A DNA stretch of 15,955 nucleotides. It comes from an uncultured Ruminococcus sp. Its GTDB lineage: Bacteria; Bacillota; Clostridia; Oscillospirales; Ruminococcaceae. The notes under the pieces were generated by a model that was not told the origin of the DNA, ran no database searches, and saw only the letters and a list, made by a program, of their open reading frames with translations. Positions 6,456 to 14,200 of the stretch are shown one piece after another. Positions within the stretch are counted from its first letter, which is position 1. Each line of letters starts with the position of its first letter. A program made the translations under genes and the position numbers. Location of the stretch: contig UQAR01000053.1 of the NCBI GenBank assembly GCA_900539095.1, positions 1 through 15,955 of the forward strand, read 5' to 3'.

Positions 6456-7045
6456 TGAACGATGTTATAATGCAGAGCAGGCTTTACAGAAAGCTTGTGC
6501 CGTCAAAGGCTAAACTTGTGGCGTCGGCGGCTCTCAGCACACTTATGGTACTGATAGTAGGCGTTGGCGGTGGGTTATCGGTCATGCTTGTAAAAGAACA
6601 GCAGAGTGCATGGGATATGTTCGTGCTGAGTGCTTTTATGATAATTTTTCTGGGTATCCTGCTTTTTATCGGAATAAGAGGCTACAGAAGGCAGATCAGG
6701 CAATACAAGGGAAACCTTGCAAGACTGGAGCAATTTGACGCACAGGATATGCTGGCTTTGGAAAGCGAGATAGAGGGAAGCGAGTTCAAATACAAGACCT
6801 TTTATCTACTTGACAGATATATGTATGTGCCTAAGGCTAAACTGCTTATAAAATATACGGATATTAGAGAGTTCAAGACCATAGTTCACAGCACAAATGG
6901 TGTCAATGACAGCATGAAAGCTGAGATAACTGATAATTTCGGGATAAAATATATTGTGAACATAAAACAGTGGAAGGATTTTTACATTTACAGACCGCTG
7001 TTTCTGAAAGACTTGGACGAGAAGATACAAAACTGCGGTAAATGA
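6455..7045 (+). CDS. Two-TM membrane protein inserted between pheS and pheT
   Basis: 196-residue protein not recognised as any named family. Hydrophobic segments at about 20-45 (LVASAALSTLMVLIVGVGGG) and 55-76 (FVLSAFMIIFLGILLFIGI) are followed by a soluble domain of about 115 residues with strand-like repeats (FYLLDRYMYVP, LLIKYTDIREF, KYIVNIKQW), reminiscent of PH-like or YcxB-like folds. The start ATG overlaps the pheS TGA by one base and has only a weak ribosome site (AGAGCAG), so it is likely translated by coupling to PheS. It ends 22 bases before pheT. Membership of a T-box controlled operon implies induction when Phe-tRNA is scarce. A role in amino-acid stress or membrane tethering is speculation. 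Confidence 0.8.
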   Translation: MNDVIMQSRLYRKLVPSKAKLVASAALSTLMVLIVGVGGGLSVMLVKEQQSAWDMFVLSAFMIIFLGILLFIGIRGYRRQIRQYKGNLARLEQFDAQDMLALESEIEGSEFKYKTFYLLDRYMYVPKAKLLIKYTDIREFKTIVHSTNGVNDSMKAEITDNFGIKYIVNIKQWKDFYIYRPLFLKDLDEKIQNCGK

Positions 7046-7067
7046 TAAGATTACGGAGGAATAATAA

Positions 7068-9482
7068 ATGGATTTGTCAATGAAATGGCTTGCAGACTAT
7101 GTGGACTGCGATATGCCGATAAAGGATTTTGTTTCCGCTCTGACGCTCTCAGGTTCAAAGGTAGAGTGTTTTGAGCAGGAGGGCAAGGATATTTCTAACG
7201 TTGTTGTGGGCAAGGTGGTTTCTATGGAGCGTCACCCTGACTCTGACCATATGTTCATCACTCAGGTAGACGTGGGAGAGGACGAGACTGTTCAGATTGT
7301 TACCGGTGCTCAGAACGTTCATGAGGGAGATTTTGTTCCTGTTGCAAAGCACAAGTCATCTGTTCTCCATGAGGGCAAGCAGGTGAAGATAACAAAAGGC
7401 AAGCTGAGAGGCGTTGCGTCAAACGGTATGCTTTGCTCACTGGGTGAGCTTGGACTTTCTGTTCACGATTTCCCATATGCTATCGAGGACGGAATCTTTA
7501 TTCTCGGCGATGACTGCGACAAGACTGTAGGCAAGGATATACATGAGGCTATTGGATATAATGACACAACTGTTGAGTTCGAGATAACTTCAAACAGACC
7601 TGACTGTCTTTCTGTTATCGGTCTTGCAAGAGAAACTGCGGCTACTTTCGGCACAGAGCTGAAAGTCAAGAAACCTGAGTTCAAAGGCATTGACGGGGAT
7701 ATCAACGATATGCTCAAGGTAAAGATACACAACACTGACCTTTGCAAGAGATACATGGCCGGTATCGTAAAGAATGTAAAGATAGGACCTTCACCTCGTT
7801 GGATGAGAGAAAGACTGAGAGGCTGCGGCGTTAGACCTATCAACAACTTTGTTGATATCACAAACTATGTTATGCTTGAATACGGCAGACCGATGCACGC
7901 TTTCGATTTGAGATATGTTAAGGACGCATCAATCAATATCAGAAACGCTAAGGCAGGAGAAACTATCACAACTCTTGACGGCGAGGTAAGAGAGCTTTCA
8001 GAAGAGATGCTTGTCATTGCTGACGCTGAAAAGCCGGTTGCAGTAGCAGGCGTTATGGGCGGCGAATACAGCGGCATCATGGACGATACAACAACGGTGG
8101 TATTTGAGTCTGCTTGCTTTGACGGTGCGAGCGTAAGAACAACTGCCAAAAAGCTTGGCATGAGAACTGACGCATCTGCAAGATATGAAAAGGGTCTTGA
8201 CCCACATGAGTGCTACGAGGCTCTTATGAGAGCTTTCCAGCTTGTTGAAGAGATTGGTGCAGGTGAGGTCGTAAAGACTTACATTGATGAGAACTATGAG
8301 GACGAAACACCTAAGACGGTGGATTTCGACCCTGAGTGGATAAACAGATTCCTCGGTACTGAGATACCTGAGAGCGACATGGTGGAATATCTCACAAGAC
8401 TTGGATTTGAGATAAAGGACGGCAAGGTAGTTTCACCTTGGTACAGAGTCGACATTGCTTGCAAGGCTGATGTGGCAGAGGAAGTTGCAAGACTTTACGG
8501 CTACAACAAGATTCCAAACACTATCGTAAGAGGCGTTGCACAGGCTAAGCTCACTGAGGCACAGAAGTTTGACAGACAGATACAGAGATCTATGCTTGCT
8601 ATGGGTCTTAACGAGATATCTACGTTCTCATTCATTTCGCCTAAGTATTTTGACAAGATAAATCTTCCTGCTGACTCAAAGCTGAGAAAGACTGTTGTAA
8701 TCACAAACCCACTGGGCGAGGATACCAGCGTTATGAGAACGACTATCATTCCGTCTGTATGTGAAGTGCTTGCAAGAAACTACAGCTACCGCAACCCTGA
8801 GTGCTATATCTTTGAGAGAGGCAATGAGTATATCCCTGTTGAGGGTGAGGTACTTCCTGTTGAGCCTGAAAGACTTGGCTTTGGTTTCTATGACACTGAA
8901 ACAAAGGCTGATTTCTATGACATCAAGGGCGTTGTTGAGGGACTGCTTTCAAAGCTTGGTGCACAGAAGGTAGAGTTTGAGAAGGCTACAGCTGAATGTG
9001 GCTTTGACGAGTTCTACGCTTTCCACCCGGGAAGAGTTGCTGTTGTTAAGGTAAACGGCGAGGAGATAGGTATTTTCGGTGAGCTGCACCCAAGAGTTCT
9101 TGAGAATTATGGTATCGACACAAGAGCTTATGTGGGCAAGATAAATGTTCCTGAACTTATGGAGAACTGTGTGGCTCAGAAAACATATAAGCCGCTGCCT
9201 AAGTATCCTGCTACAACAAGAGATCTGTCTATCGTTTGTGATGACAGTATCCCTGCGGCTCTTCTTGAAAAGACTATAAGCAAGGCTGTAGGCTCGATAC
9301 TTGAAAAGGTAACGCTCTTTGACGTTTACAAGGGCGAGCAGATCGAAAAGGGCAAGAAGTCTGTGTCATACTCCATTTCTATGCGTTCACATGACGGCAC
9401 GCTCACTGACGAGCAGGCTGACAAGGCTATGAATAAAACTCTTGAGGCTCTCAAGGCTATCGGTGCTGAACTCAGAATGTAA
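7068..9482 (+). CDS. pheT: Phenylalanyl-tRNA synthetase beta subunit
   Basis: Beta subunit of 804 residues, the usual length, which forms the alpha2-beta2 synthetase with PheS and carries tRNA-binding and editing domains. Visible regions in order: an EMAP/OB-type tRNA-binding domain at about 40-150 (VVVGKVVSMERHPDSDHM, SNGMLCSLGELGLS), the B3/B4 editing domain (RYMAGIVKNVKIGPSPRWM through AVAGVMGGEYSGI), the B5 domain (DPEWINRFLGTEI), the core, and a C-terminal FDX-ACB anticodon-binding domain (KYPATTRDLSIV to the end). The start ATG has GGAGG nine bases upstream. It is separated from pheS by the membrane protein gene instead of following it directly. Only a poor stem (GCAA 9504-9507 with TTGC 9520-9523, then T5) could terminate it. 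Confidence 0.97.
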   Translation: MDLSMKWLADYVDCDMPIKDFVSALTLSGSKVECFEQEGKDISNVVVGKVVSMERHPDSDHMFITQVDVGEDETVQIVTGAQNVHEGDFVPVAKHKSSVLHEGKQVKITKGKLRGVASNGMLCSLGELGLSVHDFPYAIEDGIFILGDDCDKTVGKDIHEAIGYNDTTVEFEITSNRPDCLSVIGLARETAATFGTELKVKKPEFKGIDGDINDMLKVKIHNTDLCKRYMAGIVKNVKIGPSPRWMRERLRGCGVRPINNFVDITNYVMLEYGRPMHAFDLRYVKDASINIRNAKAGETITTLDGEVRELSEEMLVIADAEKPVAVAGVMGGEYSGIMDDTTTVVFESACFDGASVRTTAKKLGMRTDASARYEKGLDPHECYEALMRAFQLVEEIGAGEVVKTYIDENYEDETPKTVDFDPEWINRFLGTEIPESDMVEYLTRLGFEIKDGKVVSPWYRVDIACKADVAEEVARLYGYNKIPNTIVRGVAQAKLTEAQKFDRQIQRSMLAMGLNEISTFSFISPKYFDKINLPADSKLRKTVVITNPLGEDTSVMRTTIIPSVCEVLARNYSYRNPECYIFERGNEYIPVEGEVLPVEPERLGFGFYDTETKADFYDIKGVVEGLLSKLGAQKVEFEKATAECGFDEFYAFHPGRVAVVKVNGEEIGIFGELHPRVLENYGIDTRAYVGKINVPELMENCVAQKTYKPLPKYPATTRDLSIVCDDSIPAALLEKTISKAVGSILEKVTLFDVYKGEQIEKGKKSVSYSISMRSHDGTLTDEQADKAMNKTLEALKAIGAELRM

Positions 9483-9531
9483 AAAATGTGGCGGCTGTTT
9501 TGTGCAATGTGCATAAATTTTGCTTTTTGAC

Positions 9532-9560
9532 TTGTTATTTCACTGCAAATGGAGTATAAT
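9532..9560 (+). promoter_or_regulatory. Promoter of ireB
   Basis: TTGTTA (9532-9537) and TATAAT (9555-9560) are 17 bases apart. Transcription would start near 9567, which argues against the in-frame GTG at 9581: its only upstream purine site, AAGGCGG, would sit at the very 5' end of the transcript. Confidence 0.7.
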
Positions 9561-9613
9561 AATATCAAGGCGGATAGCTGGTGAACACTACATTACAAAA
9601 GGGGCTGAGCATA

Positions 9614-9859
9614 ATGCACGAACAGACTATGGAATTTTCAGTACAGCACGACAAGGAGGCTGAGCTGAAAAAGACACTTACAATTATATATGACGCTCTG
9701 AAAGAGAAGGGCTATAATCCTATTAATCAGATCGTAGGTTATATTCTTTCTGAGGACCCGACCTACATAACGACATACAACAATGCAAGAAGTCTTATCC
9801 GTCACATTGACAGAGATGAGCTTTTGCAGGCATTGGTGAAGTCCTATCTTCAGTCATAA
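9614..9859 (+). CDS. ireB: IreB family regulatory phosphoprotein (UPF0297)
   Basis: Small cytoplasmic protein (81 residues from ATG 9614) with the family core EKGYNPINQIVGYILSEDP followed by NARSLIRHIDRDELLQALV. In Enterococcus faecalis IreB is phosphorylated by the PASTA kinase IreK on N-terminal threonines and lowers cephalosporin resistance. Here Thr5 in EQTMEF aligns with the second of those threonines (ETVRF). The site AAAAGGGG at 9597-9604 and family length support ATG 9614 over GTG 9581. In many Firmicutes this gene precedes ruvX and a DUF1292 gene; here it stands alone between its own promoter and a strong terminator. Confidence 0.9.
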   Translation: MHEQTMEFSVQHDKEAELKKTLTIIYDALKEKGYNPINQIVGYILSEDPTYITTYNNARSLIRHIDRDELLQALVKSYLQS

Positions 9860-9870
9860 ATGATATTTTA

Positions 9871-9900
9871 AAAGGCGGTAGTTTTTACCGCCTTTTTTTT
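9871..9900 (+). terminator. Rho-independent terminator of ireB
   Basis: AAAGGCGGTA (9871-9880) pairs perfectly with TACCGCCTTT (9886-9895) around a 5-base loop, followed by a run of eight T. It begins 12 bases after the ireB stop. Confidence 0.93.
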
Positions 9901-9998
9901 GTGCCTTTCTGCGGCAGAAATTACCGTGAGCTTATTTTCGTATGGAGCAGTTTTCTGAACATAATAGTATCAGAAGATAAGAAAACGGAGGACTTCAT

Positions 9999-10838
9999 AT
10001 GAAGGTAAGAAATTGCATGGCACTGCTTTGTGCGGCTGCGGCGTTAAGTGCCTGCGGCAGGACTGTGACAGTGCAGGAGAAAAACTCGTCGGAGGGAACG
10101 GATTCGGCGGTGGTCGAGCCTGTTATTGTGGGCAAGAAAACTGCTAAGGAGAGCATTGATATTTCAGGGCTTTCCCATGACAAGGTCGGATACGGTCAGG
10201 GCGTTTTGGTGGACGAGCAGAACAGGACGACAGGTGCGTTGGACTTTAATGCAAAATACGGAGAGCTTAATGCAAAGGCGATAAACGATGATGACAAGAT
10301 ATATCTGACGTTCGATCAGGGTTATGAAAATGGGTACACTGAAAAGATACTTGATGTGCTCAAAGAGAAAAAGGTCAAGGCGACGTTTTTTCTTTTGCAG
10401 GATTATGCAGAGAAAAATCCTGAGCTTGTCATGCGTATGATAGACGAAGGTCACATTGTGGGAAATCATTCGGTGCACCATTATTCAATGCCGACGCTGG
10501 GACAGGCTGAGTGCGAGTCGGAGATAAAGGACTTTCATAAGTATATGGAGGAAAACTACGATTATACCATGACGGTGTTCAGACCGCCCATGGGCGAGTT
10601 TTCAGAATTTTCGCTAGGCGTGACGGCAAACTGCGGATATGAAACAGAGCTTTGGAGCTTTGCTTATGCTGACTGGGACGTGAACAATCAGCCTGATGAA
10701 GGGCAGTCACTTGAAAAGCTTGTGAGTGCGGCACACCCAGGAGCGATATATCTGCTGCACTCGGTATCAAAAACGAACACGGATATCCTTGGGGACTTTA
10801 TAGATCGTGTTAGGGCAGGCGGATTTGAATTTGGATAA
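9999..10838 (+). CDS. PdaA-like polysaccharide deacetylase lipoprotein
   Basis: Carbohydrate esterase family 4 enzyme of 279 residues. A lipoprotein signal ends in the lipobox LSAC (Cys19), followed by a linker and a NodB domain from about 100. Motifs: LTFDQGYENGYT (103-114, with Asp106 as likely base and Gln at the usual second Asp), the metal pair His157 and His161 in GNHSVHH, RPPMGEFSE (195-203), DW.VNNQ (225-231) and HPGAIYLLH (246-254). The YENGYT, RPP.G.FSE and AYADW.VNNQ blocks match PdaA, which removes acetyl from MurNAc during muramic delta-lactam formation in spore cortex. Bacillus PdaA has Asn at the second Asp. The C-terminus is about a dozen residues shorter than Bacillus PdaA. 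GGAGG lies at 9987-9991. A monocistronic unit, probably acting outside the membrane. Confidence 0.88.
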   Translation: MKVRNCMALLCAAAALSACGRTVTVQEKNSSEGTDSAVVEPVIVGKKTAKESIDISGLSHDKVGYGQGVLVDEQNRTTGALDFNAKYGELNAKAINDDDKIYLTFDQGYENGYTEKILDVLKEKKVKATFFLLQDYAEKNPELVMRMIDEGHIVGNHSVHHYSMPTLGQAECESEIKDFHKYMEENYDYTMTVFRPPMGEFSEFSLGVTANCGYETELWSFAYADWDVNNQPDEGQSLEKLVSAAHPGAIYLLHSVSKTNTDILGDFIDRVRAGGFEFG

Positions 10839-10845
10839 TACCACG

Positions 10846-10872
10846 GAGAGGCTTTATGCCTCTCTTTTTTTT
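10846..10872 (+). terminator. Rho-independent terminator of the deacetylase gene
   Basis: GAGAGGC (10846-10852) pairs with GCCTCTC (10858-10864) around TTTAT and is followed by eight T. It starts seven bases after the stop codon. Confidence 0.93.
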
Positions 10873-10914
10873 GTAGAAACGGGGATTGTAGCTGATTTGT
10901 AATATGTTAGTCTA

Positions 10915-10943
10915 TTGACAAATTGTTAAAAGTATGTTATATT
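10915..10943 (+). promoter_or_regulatory. Sigma-A promoter of the acidic surface protein gene
   Basis: TTGACA (10915-10920) and TATATT (10938-10943) are separated by exactly 17 bases, with an AT-rich spacer. The expected leader is about 38 nt and contains the ribosome site AAGGAGG. Confidence 0.9.
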
Positions 10944-10987
10944 TTAAATACGAACAGAAACATGAGTTTCTTTAAGGAGGAAATAAA

Positions 10988-12661
10988 ATGGTAAAAAATA
11001 AGGTGCTTACACCTGTACTTGCGGGTGTTCTGGGTCTTAGCATTGTTGGTTCAGGCGTTGGCTATTATTTTGTAAACAAAGACAGCGACAGCGGCAAAAC
11101 TGAGGGCGGCAAGGCTAAGCTTACTCAGGTGGCAGAGAATATAAACAACACACTTGACACTGCTGAAAAGGCTATCAAGGGTGAGCTTGATTTCGCTTAC
11201 AATGCAACAGCTACTGTATCTTTCGGCGAGGGATTCACAGAGAAGGCAGGCATGAGCCTTCAGCCTATTTCTGTGACAACTGTTACAAAGCAGAAGGGCA
11301 GCAACACTGAGGCAGATGTTTCGATGACATATGGCGGAAATAATCTTGTATCTGCTAATGCTATATATTCTAGAGATAACAAGTCGGCTTATGTTCAGAT
11401 ACCTGAGCTTTCTGACGCTTATCTTATGGTTAACGTTGATAGCCTGAAAGACGAGATAGGCAGCGAGCTTTCTTCTCAGGGCGTTGATCTTGATTCGCTT
11501 TTCAACACTGCTCAAAGTGCTGATGTTGATTTTGATACTGATGCATTTGAAAAGGATCTTGAAGAATACGAGAAGGTCATTGAGGATACATTCCCTAAGC
11601 CGGTTGACGGTGAGAATAAGACTGGCGACATTGACGGAAATGAGTACAGCTATACAACTAAGGAATACACTATCTCAGGCAATGACGTAAAGGCTGTTTT
11701 CAAGGCTGTTCTTGAAAAGGCTAAGGACGACGCTACACTTAAAGATATGTTCGGCAAGGCAGGCGTTGCTGACGAGCTTGGTATGTCATATGATGAGATA
11801 ATCTCACAGTATCTTAATTCTATGGATTCACTTTTTGCAAGTGATGATCTTGACGAAACTGTAACCTTTGACGTTTACTACACCGGAGATGATTTTGCAG
11901 GTTTCAGCTTTGAAAAGGACGGCGAGGGTGCAACTCTTTACACCATTCTTAAGGACGACGTTGTGGCTGTTGATTTTAGCCTTAACATGGGCAGTGAGGG
12001 CAGTGCATCATTCAAGGGTTCTGCAAATACTGTTGACGGTGTTACGAATGGCAAGTTCACAATGAAAATGGAAACTGCGGCTGATTCAGATATAGACGCT
12101 GACAAGACTTCTGCTGACGGTGGACTTTCCCTTGAGCCTACAATGGCAGTTTCACCGAGCATAAACTTTGACACGATGGAGGCTGAACTTACGCTCAAGG
12201 ACGTTAAGGAGCAGGGCGACGCTTTCTCAGGCACTATCAGATTTGATGTAAACGGTACGGCTGATTCACAGGCTGTTTCAGGCTGGGTAGAGCTTGCATC
12301 TGCATCTACAGCTGACAAGCTTGATCTTTCACTTGAGTTCGGTATGAACGGCAAGCAGTTTATGGCTATGTCGGTTACAGGAAATGAAACAGAGGCATCT
12401 GATATTACTGTTCCGTCCGGCGACAAGATCTACGATATAACAAATGACGACCAGATGAATACATACCTTGCAGGCTGTGACAGTGAAGGATTTGTTGCTA
12501 ATGTAAAGAAAGTTCTTGGTGACGAGGTCTACAATATGCTTGTAAATGCAGAGGGTGATCTTGAGTCAGATTATGATGACTATGGTGATTATGATGACTA
12601 TGATAACTACGATCTCTCTGATATTGATCTGTCAGATTATGATCTGAGTGCAAATGCATAA
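10988..12661 (+). CDS. Membrane-anchored or secreted acidic protein, unknown function
   Basis: 557-residue protein I cannot assign to a named family with confidence. Residues 7-28 form a hydrophobic segment after KNK (signal anchor or uncleaved signal). A helical stretch (about 45-68) is followed by strand-rich sequence that appears to contain two similar lobes (VSMTYGGNNLVSANAIYSR and VTFDVYYTGDDFAGFSFEK have the same look), as in LolA-like or fold-repeat lipoproteins of Clostridia. The last 32 residues are almost entirely Asp, Tyr, Ser and Leu (DYDDYGDYDDYDNYDLSD). The protein is strongly acidic, with no cysteine lipobox and no LPXTG. AAGGAGG precedes ATG 10988, and a near-consensus promoter suggests high expression. 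It is monocistronic, closed by a bidirectional terminator. An envelope role is inferred from topology only. Confidence 0.8.
   Translation: MVKNKVLTPVLAGVLGLSIVGSGVGYYFVNKDSDSGKTEGGKAKLTQVAENINNTLDTAEKAIKGELDFAYNATATVSFGEGFTEKAGMSLQPISVTTVTKQKGSNTEADVSMTYGGNNLVSANAIYSRDNKSAYVQIPELSDAYLMVNVDSLKDEIGSELSSQGVDLDSLFNTAQSADVDFDTDAFEKDLEEYEKVIEDTFPKPVDGENKTGDIDGNEYSYTTKEYTISGNDVKAVFKAVLEKAKDDATLKDMFGKAGVADELGMSYDEIISQYLNSMDSLFASDDLDETVTFDVYYTGDDFAGFSFEKDGEGATLYTILKDDVVAVDFSLNMGSEGSASFKGSANTVDGVTNGKFTMKMETAADSDIDADKTSADGGLSLEPTMAVSPSINFDTMEAELTLKDVKEQGDAFSGTIRFDVNGTADSQAVSGWVELASASTADKLDLSLEFGMNGKQFMAMSVTGNETEASDITVPSGDKIYDITNDDQMNTYLAGCDSEGFVANVKKVLGDEVYNMLVNAEGDLESDYDDYGDYDDYDNYDLSDIDLSDYDLSANA
12569..12602 (+). 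repeat. Tandem DNA repeat encoding the DYDDY tail
   Basis: GATTATGATGACTATG occurs at 12569-12584 and again at 12587-12602 with an 18-base period, so each unit adds six residues (DYDDYG, DYDDYD). Near-identity at the DNA level points to recent duplication and possible length variation of the acidic tail. Confidence 0.75.
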
Positions 12662-12683
12662 AATGCATAATAGATAAAAAATT

Positions 12684-12715
12684 AAGAGGATCGCATTGAG
12701 CGGTCCTCTTTTTTT
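12684..12715. terminator. Bidirectional terminator between convergent genes
   Basis: AAGAGGATCGC (12684-12694) pairs with GCGGTCCTCTT (12700-12710), 11 bp including one G-U pair, around ATTGA. A T-run follows on the right, and on the left an A-rich tract gives T-runs for the minus strand. It overlaps the rqcP stop codon region (12714-12716) and serves both the acidic protein gene and rqcP. Confidence 0.9.
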
Positions 12716-12956
12716 AGCCGATAACACGGTAATTCTCGGCGGCGTCTTCTTTTTTTACATACTCGGTAACATTGAGGACTTCCACCTTTACAGGGTTCTG
12801 ACCCATGTTTATTGTGATAATGTCGCCGACTTTTACATCATAAGACGCTCTTGCGACCTTGTCATTTACAAGAATTTTTCCTGCGTCACACGCCTCGTTC
12901 GCAACGGTACGGCGTTTTATAAGTCTTGTGACTTTCAAATATTTATCGAGCCGCAT
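12714..12956 (-). CDS. rqcP: S4-domain RNA-binding protein, RqcP/YabO
   Basis: 80-residue protein that is nearly all S4 domain: RLDKYLKVTRLIKRRTVAN (2-20), then AGKILVNDKVARASYDVKVGD (25-45). Family knowledge: RqcP (YabO, Hsp15 relative) works with RqcH on stalled 50S-peptidyl-tRNA complexes during alanine tailing in Firmicutes ribosome quality control. The assignment over other S4 proteins rests on length and on the neighbours hup, mazG and a YabM-like flippase. ATG 12956 has GGAGG five bases upstream. An intrinsic terminator lies between hup and this gene, so it is either fed by read-through or has an unseen promoter. yabP, yabQ and divIC, which follow in Bacillus, are not here. Confidence 0.88.
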   Translation of the reverse strand: MRLDKYLKVTRLIKRRTVANEACDAGKILVNDKVARASYDVKVGDIITINMGQNPVKVEVLNVTEYVKKEDAAENYRVIG

Positions 12957-12974
12957 ATTCTCCTCCTTTGTAGT

Positions 12975-13002
12975 AAAAAAGACCTAACCCGCAGGCTAGG
13001 TC
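12975..13002 (-). terminator. Intrinsic terminator between hup and rqcP
   Basis: On the minus strand GACCTAGCC pairs with GGTTAGGTC (9 bp with one G-U) around a 4-base loop, then TTTTTT. It lies 20 bases after the hup stop and just before the rqcP ribosome binding site, so most hup transcripts should end here. Confidence 0.88.
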
Positions 13003-13022
13003 TGAGTGGCATAAGCTTTAGA

Positions 13023-13298
13023 TTACTTGTTTACAGCGTCCTTAAGAGCCTTGCCTGCCTTGAATGCAGGAACTTTCTTAGCTGCAACAGTGATCTGCTC
13101 CTTTGTACGAGGATTGATAGCTGTCTTTTCAGCTCTCTCTCTTACCTCGAATGTACCGAAACCTACCAGTGAGATCTTCTCGCCGTTAGCAAGTGTCTCA
13201 GATACTGAATCGATAACAGTTGCAAGTGCCTTCTCAGCGTCCTTCTTTGAATAATCGCCCTTTTCTGCGATAAGATTGATCAGTTCTGCCTTTGTCAT
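13023..13298 (-). CDS. hup: HU family DNA-binding protein
   Basis: Histone-like nucleoid protein, 91 residues, the usual HU length. The N-terminal helices MTKAELINLIAEK are followed by GEKISLVGFGTFEVRERAEK (39-58) and the DNA-arm INPRTKEQI (61-69) with the intercalating proline at 63, ending in AFKAGKALKDAV. The start is ATG 13298, eight bases after GGAGG; the frame can be read five codons further to a TTG at 13313, but that overlaps the ribosome site. It lies 39 bases after mazG and is followed by its own terminator. HU in this position, between mazG and rqcP, is common in Clostridia. Confidence 0.96.
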   Translation of the reverse strand: MTKAELINLIAEKGDYSKKDAEKALATVIDSVSETLANGEKISLVGFGTFEVRERAEKTAINPRTKEQITVAAKKVPAFKAGKALKDAVNK

Positions 13299-13337
13299 TG
13301 TTTTTACCTCCAAATTATTTTTAACGAATAAAGTTAT

Positions 13338-14135
13338 TCATTCATTTTGCTTTCGCCAATAAGCGTCAAGCTCATCTATGCTCAGGGCTGTCATATCCTG
13401 CCCGTTTTGCCTTACTGCATTTTCTGTTTTTTCAAACTTATTGATAAAACAGTTATTTGTATCTGTCAGCACTTCTTCTGCGTCAAGGTCAAACTTTCTT
13501 GCAAGTGCTGCACAGGTGAACATTATCTCGCCAAGCTGTTTTGCAGCCTCGTTTCTATCGCTGTCAGGACAGCTTTCAAGTGCTTTCACTGCGTTTTCAA
13601 GGGCTTTGAGATCATATGCTTTATCATGCTCAAGACCTGCTCTCGCTGCACGCTTGCTGAGCTTTTGTGCTCTCATAAGTGCAGGGAAGTTCTTTGGAAC
13701 GCTGTTGAGGGTATCGGTATAAGTTTCCTGACCCTTAGTCTCTTTCTTGATAGTGTCCCAGTTTTTAAGCACCGTTTCAACGTTGTCAGCCTCTACGTTT
13801 CCGAAAACGTGCGGGTGTCTGATAATAAGCTTTTTACAGATATCGGTTATCACTTCGTTAAGACCAAAATTGTTATTCTCAGTTTCGATAACGGTATGAA
13901 AAACCACCTGCAAAAGGACGTCGCCAAGCTCTTCTCTCATCATTTCAGGGGAGTCACAGTCGATAGCCTCCATGACCTCATAGACTTCTTCAAGAAAATC
14001 TTTCTTGATAGTTTTATGGGTCTGTACCTTATCCCACGGGCAGCCATTCTCACTTCTGAGGATAACCACTATATTCGCAAGATCATTGATATCAAAGCTG
14101 TCTTTAGCAAGCAATTCCTTTATTTTATCGCTCAT
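13338..14135 (-). CDS. mazG: Nucleoside triphosphate pyrophosphohydrolase MazG
   Basis: Cytoplasmic enzyme that hydrolyses (d)NTPs to NMP and pyrophosphate. From ATG 14135 it has 265 residues. The N-terminal MazG domain carries RSENGCPWDKVQTHKT (27-42) and the metal-binding helices EEVYE (49-53) and EELGD (68-72); a second, more divergent MazG half follows (VPKNFPALMRAQKLSKRA). AAAGG ten bases before ATG 14135 supports this start. In-frame ATGs at 14156 and 14222 would add a low-complexity Gly/Ala-rich leader not typical of the family. The Bacillus homologue YabN has an extra N-terminal tetrapyrrole methylase domain that is missing here. It lies downstream of the flippase gene across a 138-base gap holding twin palindromes. 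Confidence 0.94.
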   Translation of the reverse strand: MSDKIKELLAKDSFDINDLANIVVILRSENGCPWDKVQTHKTIKKDFLEEVYEVMEAIDCDSPEMMREELGDVLLQVVFHTVIETENNNFGLNEVITDICKKLIIRHPHVFGNVEADNVETVLKNWDTIKKETKGQETYTDTLNSVPKNFPALMRAQKLSKRAARAGLEHDKAYDLKALENAVKALESCPDSDRNEAAKQLGEIMFTCAALARKFDLDAEEVLTDTNNCFINKFEKTENAVRQNGQDMTALSIDELDAYWRKQNE

Positions 14136-14200
14136 TATATCATTACCTTTCTGCATGGGCGTGCCTGCACCTGCTCCGCTTTCTTTCGTGTTGCTGGACT

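Noticed and set aside
9504..9528. Possible terminator after pheT (GCAA...TTGC then five T)
   Set aside because: Four base pairs only; it cannot be distinguished from chance in AT-rich sequence.
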